Below, piece after piece: positions 27,386-39,506 of a stretch of DNA of 64,000 nucleotides (its first letter is position 1; each line of letters begins with the position of its first letter). Source of the stretch: Loxodes magnus (lineage: Eukaryota; Ciliophora; Karyorelictea; Loxodida; Loxodidae); the NCBI GenBank assembly GCA_946699065.1, contig CAMPDV010000233.1:1-64000 (forward strand), written 5' to 3'. The notes under the pieces are model-generated. The model saw only the letters and a list, made by a program, of their open reading frames with translations. It was not told the DNA's origin and made no database searches. The translations under genes and the position numbers were made by a program.

Positions 27386-29584
27386 TCAGTCTATATAAAT
27401 GTGGTGTGATAAATTTTAACTTACCTATTACTAGTTATTAGACTGTTCTCCATTCAATATCCTTCCTATATTCCATCTTCGAATGTTGTAATCTTCCGAT
27501 TAGTTATTTCATGCTTGTCCATTGCTCGATAACAACCATTAGTTGTCCCTAGATAATGATAAACTACCCACTGTGTCCGTATGACCCAATAGTACACAGA
27601 TACATTATCCATTATTGATATTTCATATTCTTATGGTCTTGTCATATGATCCAGATAAAATATACTTGTTGTTAGTTGAGAATATTACCGATAAGACATA
27701 AGAGGTGTGTCCCGATAAGACCTTGGTACAAGACAGAGTTCTTGAGTTCCATATACGAATTGTATTGTCAGAAGATCCAGATATGATGTAAGTGGAATCA
27801 CTGGATATAGCCACAGCATATACATAATGTGTGTGACCACTCATGGTCTTACAGGTACCTGTCTTGACGTCCCATAGTCTCACCGTCTCATCTGCACTTC
27901 CCGATACGATGAACTCTGAATTACTGGATATAGCCACGGCATATACCTAATTTGTGTGACCACTCATTGTCTTACAGGTACCTGTCTTGACGTCCCATAG
28001 TCTCACCGTATAATCTGCACTTCCCGATACGATGAACTCTGAATCACTGGATATAGCCACAGCATATACATAACCTGTGTGACCACTCATGGTCTTACAG
28101 GTACCTGTCTTGACGTCCCATAGTCTCACCGTCTTATCATGACTTCCCGATACGATGAACTCTGAATCACTGGATATAGCCACAGCATATACATAACCTG
28201 TGTGACCACTCATGGTCTTACAGGTACCTGTGGCTATGTTGTAGAGTCTTAGAGTTTTGTCAAATGATCCAGAAAGGATTAAATTGGCATCTGAAGAGAT
28301 GGCAACCGAAGTGACTGATGAGGAGTGTCCAGAGAAAATGTGAGGGAATTCAGAAGAGATTGAAGTTAAGTTAGCGTTGGAGAAGTCACAGTTGATGAAT
28401 TTAGAGTTTCTTAGGTTAGCTGATGTTAGATTGGAGTTAGCTAAATTGCAGTTTGTGAAGGTGGTGTCCGATAGATCAGAGTTAGATAAGTCATTGTTCT
28501 GGAAGTTTTATTACGTGAAAATATAGTTCATGAAGTTCAACATTGTTAGAGCGTTAGAGGCTACTTAAGATAATTAAGGCTAGTTTTTGGCTAGATTTAA
28601 TATCTTTATAAGATTTTACTCATTCGTTTCTGATTTTAACTACTCTAATTCAAACAAGTTTTCAATTTTGCTATTAATCATCATTACGTTTAACGGATTC
28701 TTCATGATTAAATTGACATCTATCGCATGATTTTACAACTCATTGAATATCTTCCATAATAGTTGTATGTCAATCTTCTTACTCTGCTATAAAAAATTTC
28801 TCAACTATTACTACTAAAGCTCCTATTCCCTTTATATCTTGAAATTTACTTCGTCTAACCTATCTCTCACCTGAACATACTTTTATTAATTGTTCATTAA
28901 CTAACTTAATAACTGCTATACCTAGTTCACCAACTGCTTTATGCAAAGCTAGTAATGATCAATTGTCCTTTAACTCTTTGCATTTCTTGCTCTTAACTTG
29001 ATGTTTTCCTCGAAAACATTTTAATCAAAACTCAAAAGATTTACTGCCTCAACTTATGCCTTTTAAATTTAACTTTATGCTGTCTCATTTAACTACTCAA
29101 AATTCTGAATAACAACCTTGTTATCACCTGCTTTTAAACTATTTTAAACATCAAGCAATTTAACCCTCTCTTGATTATATGAAACCAATAAAGCTTATAA
29201 ATCTTTTTATATGCTAGAAACATTAACCATATGCTAACTTTCTAAGTCTTACATAACCTTATTCACTACTTGCAGCTTGGCTTTTTTTAAACTTTATAAA
29301 TGAGTATTTAACTCATTCTCATGGGCTTATAATAACTCTAAATTACTTGATATTTGACTTTATTTTACAGTGTACATTAACTTTTCATCACTTTTAAACG
29401 AGACAGGATGCTCCTAAGTAACTTTTCCACAACCTTATATTAAACATTTGATTTACTTTGACTACAAATGCTATCTCTAAACGCATTCATAACACATCTA
29501 ATGACCACAAGGTAGCATCATTGGAATCTTTACTTAATCTTCAAACTAACCCTTACAGTCTTAACATTACATTATTTCAGACAT
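27386..29584 (-). CDS. RING finger, coiled-coil, pentapeptide and WD40 repeat protein
   Basis: The frame is open from ATG 29,584 to 27,625 when TAA/TAG are read as Gln. In order it shows: a RING finger (C7, C10, C26, H28, C31, C34, C47, C52, with PMMLPCGH); a long Q-rich coiled coil (about 60-330); pentapeptide repeats (about 361-410, e.g. SNSDLSDTTF, NLTSANLRNS); and WD40 repeats from about residue 419 with a 41-residue period. Repeats 2-4 are nearly identical in DNA. In the sixth repeat the Trp of TIRI-W is TGA (27,623-27,625). Beyond it the frame continues into another WD-like unit (GHTDTVGSLSLS, then YNIRRWN). I therefore read TGA as Trp here and at 27,509. The true stop is uncertain: TGA at 27,386 or 27,365, or later. 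RING plus coiled coil suggests an E3 ubiquitin ligase with a beta-propeller substrate platform, by family analogy. A nonsense mutation in a decaying gene is the alternative. Confidence 0.85.
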
Positions 29585-30516
29585 CCTAAAAACTTTTTAT
29601 AATTTACCAAAATATACTGAAATTAATAGACTAGATTAAACTACTAAACTTAGAAATAAAACTTTTAAACACTTAAACATCATATAATTAAAATTTATTT
29701 TTTATTAATAAAAAATATATATTTAAAATATTATTTAAAATCCTTTATGTTAGAATTCAAATAATATTATAATTATTTATTCATACATACCAAAATTAAT
29801 ATATAAAAATAATCATATGATAATTCTCTATAAAAAAGTTAATAAAAGAAATATCAAAATAAAATCACTTAAGAAATTTGAAAAATGATAACAAATAACT
29901 TAGTACTAAAAGTTTAAACTAATATGTATTATTTAATAAAAAATTAGATTAAAAAAATTATAAATTAACTAGATAATAAATTCTTAAAATAATATAAAAT
30001 ACAAAGTTCATAATTACGTAATAATTGATATTTAAACAAAATTTAATTAAATATAAAAATTTAAACTACCATTGAAATATTTATTGACATATTTTAAACT
30101 AATAAGGAAAGCTTTAACAAAATAGAAATTTGATAGCTTTAAGGTATGAAAAATAATAAATAGTCTATACTGTATCTCATAAATACTATTAGAAAGATAA
30201 ATAAAAACATATGTGCATTTTTACGAACAATTTAATTTTAATTAAAAAAAAGATATAACAAAAATTTTAAATTTAACTTTACTGAATAAATATAAATATA
30301 AATAAAAAATTATACTTTATTATAACAAAATATATACTTAAACAAGATGATCAAGCCGATGATTGTAATTAAAATATTTAAAAAAAGCAAATAAACTTTA
30401 TGCAATTATATTTGTAATGAAAATGAAATATTTTCAATAAAACTTAATTGTTGATTCTATAAAGAAAATAAAATTAATACTTATAAAAATTAATTAATTT
30501 TAACTTAAAGAGTTTT
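29585..30516. other. AT-rich spacer upstream of the RING/WD40 gene
   Basis: Extremely AT-rich. No repeat or recognisable gene. It should contain the promoter of the minus-strand gene starting at 29,584, but no motif stands out. The last 30 bases before the RNA copy carry aattaattttaacttaaag, which is conserved upstream of other copies. Confidence 0.45.
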
Positions 30517-30793
30517 GGACTGCAACTTCTTGCAATTTAACGACCCCAACACTCCCTTCATGGGATAACGGGGATATCCTGTTGCTTTCGAAAAGCAGCT
30601 GCCAGGGATCTCCATCGCTATGGGCAGCCAGGCTTCAAGCCCCTACCAGGAGTGGAAATCAAGAGGAAGGCGTTCCCTTGCAAAGATAGACTTTGGCCAG
30701 GGACTTTCTCAGCGACAGGAAAGGAACTTGTTCCTAGCCATAAAACCAGAAAATATGATTCAGAAGGTCAATCTCAGATCCCACCATCTTTTT
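30517..30793 (+). ncRNA. Dispersed structured RNA/SINE, copy 2 (subfamily A)
   Basis: It begins ggactgcaacttcttgcaat with a 5' hairpin, followed by an A-box-like tgggataacgg, the gctttcgaaaagc hairpin, the ctgcc..ggcag stem around a gctat loop, the aggaacttgttcct inverted repeat and a 3' ccaccatcttttt T run. A 64-codon ATG frame inside it arises from a 1-nt deletion relative to copy 4 and is not a conserved protein. Confidence 0.8.
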
Positions 30794-31237
30794 AATTATT
30801 ATACTTACTTATAAAAATTTAAAAATGGTTTTTTACATAATTAAAATTTCAATAAAATTTTTAATATAAAAAATAAAAAATAAAAAATAAATTTTTAAGA
30901 TAACAAATAATATTTTATCTTTAAAAATTTTAAAAAACGTACTGAAAGAAATAATAAATTAATATTTTAAAATTAATATGAATAAAATAATTTTATAAAT
31001 TCCAAAAAAAAATCATTAAAAAGGATTTTTATTTTTCAAAACATTTTTAATTAACTTGAAACACTTATTGTATAAATAAGTATAACTAAAAATAGAAATT
31101 CATTTCAGAAATTAAATTCTCATACCTGTAAACTTTACGGATATTAAAAAAATATTTATTACTTGGTAATTATTTTGAAAACATACTTCTAATAAATTAC
31201 CATATAAATATTGAAGATATTTAAATCGAATTATATA
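30794..31237. other. AT-rich spacer
   Basis: Low-complexity A/T sequence. No gene, repeat or structured element is recognised. Confidence 0.4.
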
Positions 31238-31846
31238 ATGGGATTGTGGATATCAGAATACTCTATTATCAATGAAATATATAATTCAGTAATTTTTGAA
31301 TGAAAACTAAATGAAGGTAGCCTAAAGAAAAAAATCTCGGTCCTGTAGATTGAAAATTCTAAAAAAGTTATGGCAGTATACGATGTTATGTAAATAAGTA
31401 CCTAGTATACCTGTGAAATCTATTCTTCACTGAAATACCTCAAGTACTAGTAATTGCATCTTGTAAAAAGTAAAACAAATAATACTTTTATAAATAAACA
31501 AAAAAAATTTTTAGACAAAAATTAAAATTACTGGATTGAGCATTTTGGTTATACAAAAAGTCAATAAATTAATTCCTATCATCTCCACCAAACTCTCTAT
31601 TTACCTTTAAATTATTAGAAAGCCAAAGGTAGCTGTCTGTTTATTTATATATTTATGAGATATTAATTTCATATTCGAGGTATTGAACTTATTTAGTCAA
31701 AAAAAATTTTCAATAAAGGAATATCGATATAATAATTATTGATAATCATTTATAACTACATCAAGAATTGGGAGATGTATTGTAATAATATGACTCATAG
31801 TTATAAGATGCTGTTGCCTTCAACGACTGTGGAGGAGCTTCAATGA
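31238..31846 (+). CDS. Possible uncharacterised protein, 202 residues
   Basis: Under the Gln/Trp code an ATG frame runs from 31,238 (begins MGLWISEYSI) to TGA 31,844, with one internal TGA (FE-W-KLNEG). The first 80 residues look protein-like. The second half is low complexity and overlaps the upstream part of the ML-domain frame, so the 3' part is doubtful. No family is recognised. It may be one exon only, or noise. Confidence 0.25.
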
Positions 31847-32157
31847 CTGCTTCATCACTCACTGTAAGCCCATGGCCAATTAAAGCTGGTGTAAAAGAAA
31901 ATGTAGTTATTACTGGTAATGCTAAGGCATCTTTCACTATCACTAAGGGATTACTCGATGTAATTTTCGCTGGTACAACTATCTTTGAGGATAAACTCGC
32001 TTTTTCAGGATCATGCTCTAGTGGAACAACTTGCAGTGTTACTTCAGTACTTCCCATGCCATCAATGATTCCACCAGGAACTTATGATTTGAAACTCCAC
32101 TTGAAAGACAGTGCTGACAAGGAACATGTATGTCTTCTTTTCAAGGCTAAAATTTGA
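31801..32157 (+). CDS. ML-domain (MD-2/NPC2-like) secreted lipid-binding protein, 5' end unresolved
   Basis: The frame reads DAVAFNDCGG, then SLTVSPWPIKAGVKENVVITG, then VLPMPSMIPPGTYDLKLHLK and ends HVCLLFKAKI. This matches the ML/NPC2 pattern: an N-terminal DCG, the xSPxPxxxG strand, a late PxxxPPGTY strand and a final VC. Four Cys are visible in place of the usual six. Family members bind sterols or other lipids in lysosomes or outside the cell. Translation ends at two consecutive TGA codons (32,155-32,160). The first ATG in frame is 31,843, but conserved residues lie upstream of it, so the signal-peptide part is probably in an upstream exon. The opposite-strand frame over the same bases is a shadow. 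Confidence 0.7.
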
Positions 32158-34010
32158 TGAAGAACTTTAAATTATTTTATCTTTTATTACCTACCTTTTT
32201 AACCTTTTTTCATATAACTCTTATTCTTCCTACCTAAATCTATTAAAATGACAAAAATTATCTATAATTAAGGGTTATCTTAATAAAACGTAATAAATGA
32301 CAATGATGATGATTAATGAAATGGAAGGATAAATTTAGATAGATAGTAAAGCATTAAATAAATATTTGTTTAATATCTTATTAACTCTTCATTTATATCA
32401 ACAGAGTCAAGTAATGTGGCTTCTAGAGATATTAGATGTGATAAAGACATCTCTAATAGATTAAAATGTTCTAAAGCAAAACTTTTAATTTTATAAAGCG
32501 TTAAAAAAGTTAACTTTATTCATAAAATGTTTAAATTTAGTAATTTTCTACCTTTTAGTCATTTATTTTATAATAATTAAGAAAATCCTAGATTTTATAT
32601 TTATTTTTTTATTGTATCAAAGTTAAGAAACCACAACTTAAGTTTTATTTTAAGGCAAAAATATATTTAATAGCTTTCTAAAATAAAGGATGGTGAAGTA
32701 TAACTAAGTAGTTCTATTTTTTTTTTTCAGATTTTCTTTGCTACCAAATTATTTAAATGATTGCTAGATTTTTATTTTAAAAATCTTAGATAGAATAGCT
32801 AAAGATACTTGTTATAATAATTACTAGTCAAGAAAAGTTATTAAAACATTTTATTCTATTTTACAATTTTTTAATGATCTTGTGACTTTGCATTTAAAGG
32901 TAAAGACTTCAGAACATTAAAGATATTGAAAAATAATAAGAAAATACAATATGAAGTTATTAAAGCAAGATAATATTAGAATAAACTGGATTCTCACTAA
33001 TATTCATATTAGATATTTAAATTAAAGATTCCATTAAGTTGCTATATTTACTTGCTATCACTAACTAATTTTTTCAAAGTGTCTCCAAAAGTTTCCTAGA
33101 CATATTAAATCTTTAAACATGCTATTTACATAACTTCTAACTTAATTTAATTGATCATTTTATTACCTCTAATGACATTTATGCTTCAGAAACAGGTTTT
33201 ATAAGTTAGGATAATTCTTAATAGAAAAGAAATAATTTTAATTAATTTGAGATTAGTAAAAATACCAAGGAATTGAACATTTTGAAATATAGCTAATTAA
33301 GGTCTAAAATAAGAAATTTCTTCTTTATAAACTTTTTTAATTATACTTACACTAATTTATTAAACTAAGAACTTATTAATCTAATCTATAAAATTATAGG
33401 AAGCTGAATAACCTATGATTAAGGAAAAGTTAATACAAAAATATTCTAGAGGATTTTTATTAGCTAAGGCACTGCATAAATATTTTCATACTTTAATAAG
33501 CATGGTTACAAAGTAAATCAGATCTAATTAAAAACCATTTAGAAGTTTAAAATTAATATATTTTTTTTTAATTCTAGCGCTTATATAAAGCTTGCGAGAA
33601 ATTAAGTTTTACATACTCAAATAAATAAAATTTTGAATTAAAAAAGTATTATTATTTATTTTTATTATTTTTGAATAAATAATGATGTATTTATAAAAAT
33701 TTAAATAAGATAGACTAAAGTAGAACAATTATAAATTTTTGTATTACATTGATTAAAATAATAATTAAGAAAAAATAAACTTTAGAACTAATAATTTATT
33801 TTAAATTATCAGTATTATGCTGCTAAGTTAATATAATAATCCTAGCAAAATTTTTATTTAGATTTAATATTATTTTGGAATAAAAGGCTATGCATATAGT
33901 ACTTTTAAATCAAATTATTTTATTTTGTAAGGATTCTAAAATTTGAGAGAACTTTGTTAAGAAAAAATGCCAATTAAATTGGATAAATTTTAGGAAAATT
34001 AAGATTATTA
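32158..34010. other. AT-rich region with open but unassigned frames
   Basis: No repeat or RNA element seen. All three forward frames stay mostly open under the Gln/Trp code and give plausible-looking but unrecognisable peptides, so coding here can be neither claimed nor excluded. An N-terminal extension of the SPRY-like candidate could lie in the last few hundred bases. Confidence 0.35.
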
Positions 34011-34682
34011 ATGGCAAAATATGTAATTTTGGGTTCTTTAAACTATGCAATTCAATTTAATCCAGAAAAAATTAAAAGTTAATTTAAGTTAATTAGTCCA
34101 ACTCATATTTATAATACAAATAATGAATCTGGGAATGTTCTTTTAAATATCAAGTTATAGAGAAAAAGTTTATACTCTATTAAATTTGAAGTCAACTGGC
34201 TGATATAATATTGCTATATGAGAATAGGAACTACTGATAACTTTTCTGAATGAAAGACTAAAAGAAATTATTTATTCTCCTAGCCAAATGTTGTGGTCTC
34301 TTACTAGATATGATTTCATAATTAATAAAATCAAAACTTTTATGTATTTAAAATAAATAAAAATATAATATAATATAATAACAGAGCAATTAGATATAAA
34401 TTAAGGAATTTTAAATTTCTAAATTAATGAGGAAAAATAAGGAAAAACATTTGAAAAAATAGATTTTGAAAATAAAGATTTTTACCCGCATTATTTTTAA
34501 ATTTTAAAGGCGATGAGATAAAATTGATATAATCCCTAAAATTCTAACATTAGAAGCTTATACATTAATTTTAATAAATTTTAATTTAAATTCAACTAAA
34601 GTTATAAGATAAATTTAAAATAATATTTGAATCATATTATGTACTCATTCTCTTAAATATAATACAAATAAAATAGAAATGA
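34011..34682 (+). CDS. Possible SPRY/B30.2-like domain protein, 223 residues
   Basis: From ATG 34,011 (MAKYVILGSL) the frame runs to TGA 34,680 with several internal TGA codons read as Trp. Landmarks resembling SPRY domains are FKLISPTHIYNTNNESG, YSIKFEVNWLIQYCYMRIG and FLPALFLNFKGDEIKLI, the last like the usual closing strand of the fold. A second frame over part of this stretch also looks protein-like (GILNFQIN, DFYPHYF), so a frame change or decay is possible. SPRY domains bind proteins and often sit in E3 ligases. The assignment is tentative. Confidence 0.4.
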
Positions 34683-36083
34683 AAGATAAAAACTTAAAAT
34701 TCTTTATAAAGAAATAATAATATTAAACAGTGGATTATTCTCTTATTATATTTATATTAATTAAATTATTATTTTAATAATTTTACTTTTAAATAGTTAT
34801 TGAATTACCTAATTAAAAATAATCCTAAAAAATTATTTTTTTTATTTTAACAGTGATAATTATAAAAAAATGAATCTGGGCTTTTGATCCAGCAAATAAG
34901 AAATTGAGGAGGGAAAAAAGTTCTACAAATAATTTTTCGTCCTTTAAAGTAAAAGAAAAATATTTAAGTTGGAGAATTAGTAATTTTGTATGTTAATTTA
35001 AAGAGAAAATTTTTCATTATTAAAAGAAATTAACTAAAGACAAGAGGAGATATCTATTAAAAGCATCAAAGAAAGAATTATGAAACAGGGAAGATATTTT
35101 TAAACTTAATGGTATAATCAGGTTTAAGGCAAGAACCAAATAAAATTAATAAAAAAAGAAATTTAATCTAGGTAATTAAAACTTACTGAATAAATGCAAT
35201 AATAAATAAATTTCTAAGGCAAGAAAAAGAAATTATAATTAAATTGTACATGGAAGAAATTGAAAATAGCAGAAAATGAATTAATGAAACTTATGGAATA
35301 AAAGAAAAACAAAAAGTTTCAAATATTAAAAAGCATCAAAAGAAATGCTTTTACCACAATTCATCCTATCATTTTTTCAGTAACTATAAAATGTTTTGTA
35401 ATGAAAGGAAGAAAAAGACCAAGAATTGTGTAGATCAATATTAAAAATATAATGAAATAATGAAATAAAATATAGAGGAAGTTTGAATCTCACTGTGCAT
35501 CCTACTATGATTAAATGGAAAACGAGTAAAAACCTATTTAGAAGCAGGTTAGATATAAAACAAGGAAAGTAAAAGAATTTTAAAGCATTACTTTATTTGA
35601 TATCTTATGAATATAAATATTACTTATTTTCACATTAATTTAAAGAATTCATTAAAAAATTAAAATTATTAGAATCCTTATATTTATTATGATGCAGCAG
35701 CATTATATATTATAGAAATTATTAACTATTATTAATGGTTTTAGGATAGAAATATAAAAAAAACATTAACTCAACAACAAAAGAGAAATTAAAATCAGTT
35801 TAAATTAAGCCAATAACTAAGAACCTGCTTATTCAATCATGTAAGTTGTTGAATAATAAGTTATTAGTGTGTAAGTTTAATTTGAGCGAATTTTACTTTT
35901 CGATAGGCAACATTTACACTATGACTACCTGGTCTCAATAGAGAAGATGATACTAATATAAATAATTGGAGGGATAGAAATAATAAAAATAATGGATTTT
36001 TCATTAATAAATTTGATAATAGTTTTTAGATTTTATTTATTTAAAAATAAAAAAGAGAATATTATAATATTTCTTAATAATTG
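34683..36083. other. AT-rich, purine-rich region; unresolved open frame
   Basis: One forward frame is free of TGA from 34,885 to 35,461 and reads as a K/Q-rich, coiled-coil-like peptide, but the other two frames look equally plausible over parts of it. The rest (35,560-36,080) is low complexity. No family is recognised. Confidence 0.3.
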
Positions 36084-36362
36084 AAAAGATGGTGGAAGCT
36101 GAGAATGACCTTCGTGACAACACTTTCTGGTTTTATGGCTAGGAACAAGTTCCTTTCATGTCGCTGAGAAAGTCCCTGGTCAGAGTCATTTTCTGAAGGG
36201 AACACTGTCTTTGAGATTATCCGCTCTTGGTAGGGGCTTGAAGCCTGGCTGCTCATAGCGATGGAGCTCCCTAGCAACTGTACCTGTAGCACAACAGGAT
36301 TTCCCCGTTATTCCATAAAAAGAGAGCGTCAAGTCGTGCAATCGGAAAGGAGTTTCCGGTCC
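36084..36362 (-). ncRNA. Dispersed structured RNA/SINE, copy 3 (subfamily B)
   Basis: On the minus strand it begins ggaccggaaactcctttccg. The 5' hairpin sequence differs from subfamily A, but the pairing is kept (cggaaa/tttccg). The second hairpin is tgtgctacaggtaca, with one G-T pair. The ggcttcaagcccc block and aggaacttgttcct repeat are identical to other copies. It shares the upstream block aatttcaactaaaaaagttt with copy 5. The 72-codon frame inside is coincidental. Confidence 0.8.
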
Positions 36363-37142
36363 AAAAACTTTTTTAGTTGAAATTTATTATAATATTTCTT
36401 CCTTATGTTAATGAATTTGATATTAATAATTAAAAATAATAAATTAAGTTTATGAATATTTTATTATTTATTTAATTTAAAAAATATTATATTTATAAAT
36501 ATTATACATTTATAACATTTGATTTTATCATTTCATTTAAAATTTTTATTTGAAGATTATCTTTAAAAGTTTATTAATTAAAAAATGGTTATAAAAATAA
36601 AAGTTTTAATATTAAAATTTATAAATTTATTTTAGTTTTACTGTTTAGCAAATATTCTTTATTAAAATACATTTTAATTACAAAATTTTATTCTTAAGAT
36701 ATTTAATAATTAATTTAAAGCTAACTACTTGAATTTATTTATAAAAATAGCTAGTTTATTAGAATAATATCAAAATATTTTTACATACTTTAGCTTTGTT
36801 AAACCTTTAATTTATTTAAATAGTTTTTCTAAAATAAATTTTCAACTTAATCCAAAATAACTTTTTCAACTTAAATATTTGGAGTTCTTTAATATGAATA
36901 GTTCAAAGCTTTTTTATTCTTTAAACTTTCTTTTTTAAATTTTATTAATTCGCATTTTTACTCTTAACACTAAAAAATGAAAAATAGTTAGGAAGAATAA
37001 TAACTAAAATTTATATAAAAAAAATATTAAAAAATAAGGTAACTTAAGGAAAATAGTTACTCAGATAAATTTGGGATCGGAATTATAAGATTTGAGCTTT
37101 ATCCAAACTTTTATTGTCTTGATATAAGTTTAAGTAAGCATA
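36363..37142. other. AT-rich spacer upstream of the kelch gene
   Basis: Mostly A/T low complexity. A second forward frame from ATG 36,977 (MKNSQEEQQL) also reads well and overlaps the kelch frame start. It could be an upstream exon in another phase. Confidence 0.35.
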
Positions 37143-37955
37143 ATGAAGCTGAAAAAATATAATATTATGCTAGATTTATGTAAAAAAAGTGCCGAGCTCT
37201 AAATTTACAATCTTATAGATAATTAGTTTCATCAAAAATAAGTTAACAATTTAGCAAGATTATAAAATGAAAATAGCAATATTTTTTAAATAAATAACAA
37301 TCAGATAATCTTAGTAAGTGGTTCTTAAGTTGAAAATAATTCAAATTAAATCATAACTTTAGATTTTGCTTAAATTAAGCAAATTAAAAACTTAAAGTAG
37401 AGTAGAAAGTTTCCATCTCTTGCTTATAATAATAAATATATTTTATATATCATAACTGGTTGAGATAACTAAGTTTAAAGATATATAAATTCATGTGAAA
37501 GCTATAACATTCTTAATGGAAACTAATCAGTATTAAATTAACATCCTTATAAATTGATTTATAATGGAGCTTGCTATGCTTAAGAGTTAATCTTTACGTT
37601 TGGAGGAAGATATAATTATGGTTTATTAGATAAGATATGCTTTTATGATTTAGTAATAAATAAATGATTAGAGCTTAAGAAAGGAATGATTGAATAAGCA
37701 GATAATGCTTGCTCAGTTTTTGCATAGGATATTAAATAAATATATGTATTCGGTAGTAATAGCGACCTAAAAAGTACCAATGTGTTTGATTTTAATAATT
37801 TCAAAGAGCAAGGTAGTTATTTCCCTAGATAATTTAGTTAGTTTTTAAATAATGTAGAATATTAAAATAGAAAGATACATATGTTTGATGCTGATTATGA
37901 TAAAATTTCATGAATTTATGATACTAAGTTATGTAAATAATGGATTAAGTCATGA
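37143..37955 (+). CDS. Kelch-repeat protein, 270 residues
   Basis: From ATG 37,143 (MKLKKYNIML) one frame runs to TGA 37,953. Kelch blades are visible: QIILVSGSQ, ILYIITGWDNQ, LIFTFGGRYNYGLLDKICFYD, and IYVFGSNSDLKSTNVFDF. TGA encodes residues W107 (ITG-W-DN), W175 (VINK-W-LEL, the canonical kelch Trp after the YD strand) and W257. TAA/TAG give many Gln. Kelch propellers bind proteins or actin and are often substrate adaptors of cullin ligases. Only part of a six-bladed propeller is visible, so the protein is short or another exon is missing. The propeller assignment is firm and the start codon is less so. Confidence 0.75.
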
Positions 37956-39046
37956 ATGATAATCGAAAGTATTAAGTTAAAGAATTTATATATAAATATT
38001 ACTTATATAATATAATTCTTAATCTATCTCAAATAATTAACTAAATAAATTTTAATAAGTTGACATTATAATGTAGTTATTCTGTTTTATTTAAAATTAG
38101 ATTTTTCATAATACTATTTAAACTTATATTTCATAGAAATTATTTAGATAATCATTAATAAATTTTTAGTTTAATCAATATTAATTAATTTTAATTTTGT
38201 AACTTTTATCAAGATTCATTTATTAAATTAACTTTTCTTTTTTTTAATATTTTTAGAGTAATTTTTTTAATTTAAATCCTTAATAATAATTTTTTTTGAA
38301 TTTAAGATAAAAGAAAAAATAAATTAGCTTCATTTGATATTTTTTATTCGAGTCATGAAAGAAAAAACATTATAAATCTAGAATATGAAATTACTTAATA
38401 AGTAATTATAAAATAAGAGGTAGTCTTTGAATTTAATTATTCTAATTATATAAATCCTAAATAAAGAAAAAACTATTATTCATAACAAACAAAATAAAGA
38501 AAACAAATAAAAAGAAATAGCAAAATTTAAGAAAATTTAATAAATTCAAATTTTTAAATTAAGGAATCAATATGTATATTAAAAGGCATCCAAAATATTT
38601 TTTAATTTTAAAGATAGATAAATTATTAATAAACTCACTAGAATAAGCAAAAATTTAATTTAGATATCTAGTATAATTAAATTTAAATTATTTATTTAAG
38701 AAAGCATATAAATATTCAATAAAATTTATTTTAATATTAAAACTTTTATTAATATAAAAGCCATTAAAAAAGTATTTTGATACTCTAAGCTTAAAAAGAT
38801 TATTAGCCGCACTATTTAAAGCATATTCTATAAAATAGAATTATTAATTAAAATTAATTTAATTTATTAAATTTAATCTTTCTAATCTAATATAAAAATA
38901 AGAATAACTTATTAAATCAAAAAATTTTTTCTGCTAAAATAAAATACTAACTATTAATAATTCATCTAATCTTATTTTTTCCATATTTTTTATTTAAATA
39001 TTATTAAAATTTTCTCTTTATTTTAATTTTACTTAAGATATTAAAA
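37956..39046. other. AT-rich spacer
   Basis: Low-complexity A/T sequence with no recognisable gene, RNA or repeat. Confidence 0.4.
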
Positions 39047-39400
39047 AATAACGATAACAGCTACAATTAGAAGAACTTATAGATAATCTGGCTCAGTGCA
39101 TACTATATTTTGCTAATTTTTCACTAGATACCACCACGGATAAGGGTTGACAACGTCTAATTTTCTCGATAGTGCTAAATAGGTTTGACTAATCATGTGT
39201 TCTTAATCAAAGATTCCTCTAAACTTGCATCAAATTTCCTACCTTCATATGCTGCATTGATAAACCACTTAATTTATTAAATTTTAATACTAATTTGGAT
39301 TTTACGTTAGAAGATTAGTATATTTACAACAAGTTTGAGAACAATTTGTAATAAAAAATTTTTATTTGAAGAAACTTACGAAAATAATTTGATGATTCTA
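39047..39400 (+). repeat. Diverged duplicated element, left copy
   Basis: About 350 bp with higher GC than its surroundings. It aligns by eye with 39,507-39,860: taatctgg..cagtg.atact, actagataccaccacgg..aagggt, gtttgactaa and a shared tttgga.tt tail. The left copy has lost the perfect tgcagt/actgca hairpin seen in the right copy, so it looks like the decayed one. Confidence 0.5.
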
Positions 39401-39506
39401 CTAAAATAATGTGATTAATGAGAAATTTAAATTAACTCTAATAGTTTATTCATGACAAAAATAACAATAGTGACATCACGTTATCTTATTATATATAATA
39501 TAAAAT

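Noticed and set aside
28770-29040. Apparent frameshift and internal TGA in the coiled-coil part of the RING/WD40 gene
   Set aside because: A second frame looked protein-like (ALHKAVGELG), but recounting showed the frame from ATG 29,584 to the WD40 part is continuous and free of TGA with TAA/TAG as Gln.
30620-30814. Protein-coding gene in RNA copy 2 (frame beginning MGSQASSPYQ), and similar frames in copies 3 and 5
   Set aside because: Frames in subfamilies A and B agree only locally. Copy 4 has an indel difference and a TGA, and copy 1 is broken. Hairpin pairing is conserved instead of codons.
31761-32057. Minus-strand 98-codon frame opposite the ML gene
   Set aside because: It is the shadow of the plus-strand frame, which has clear ML-domain motifs and conserved Cys.
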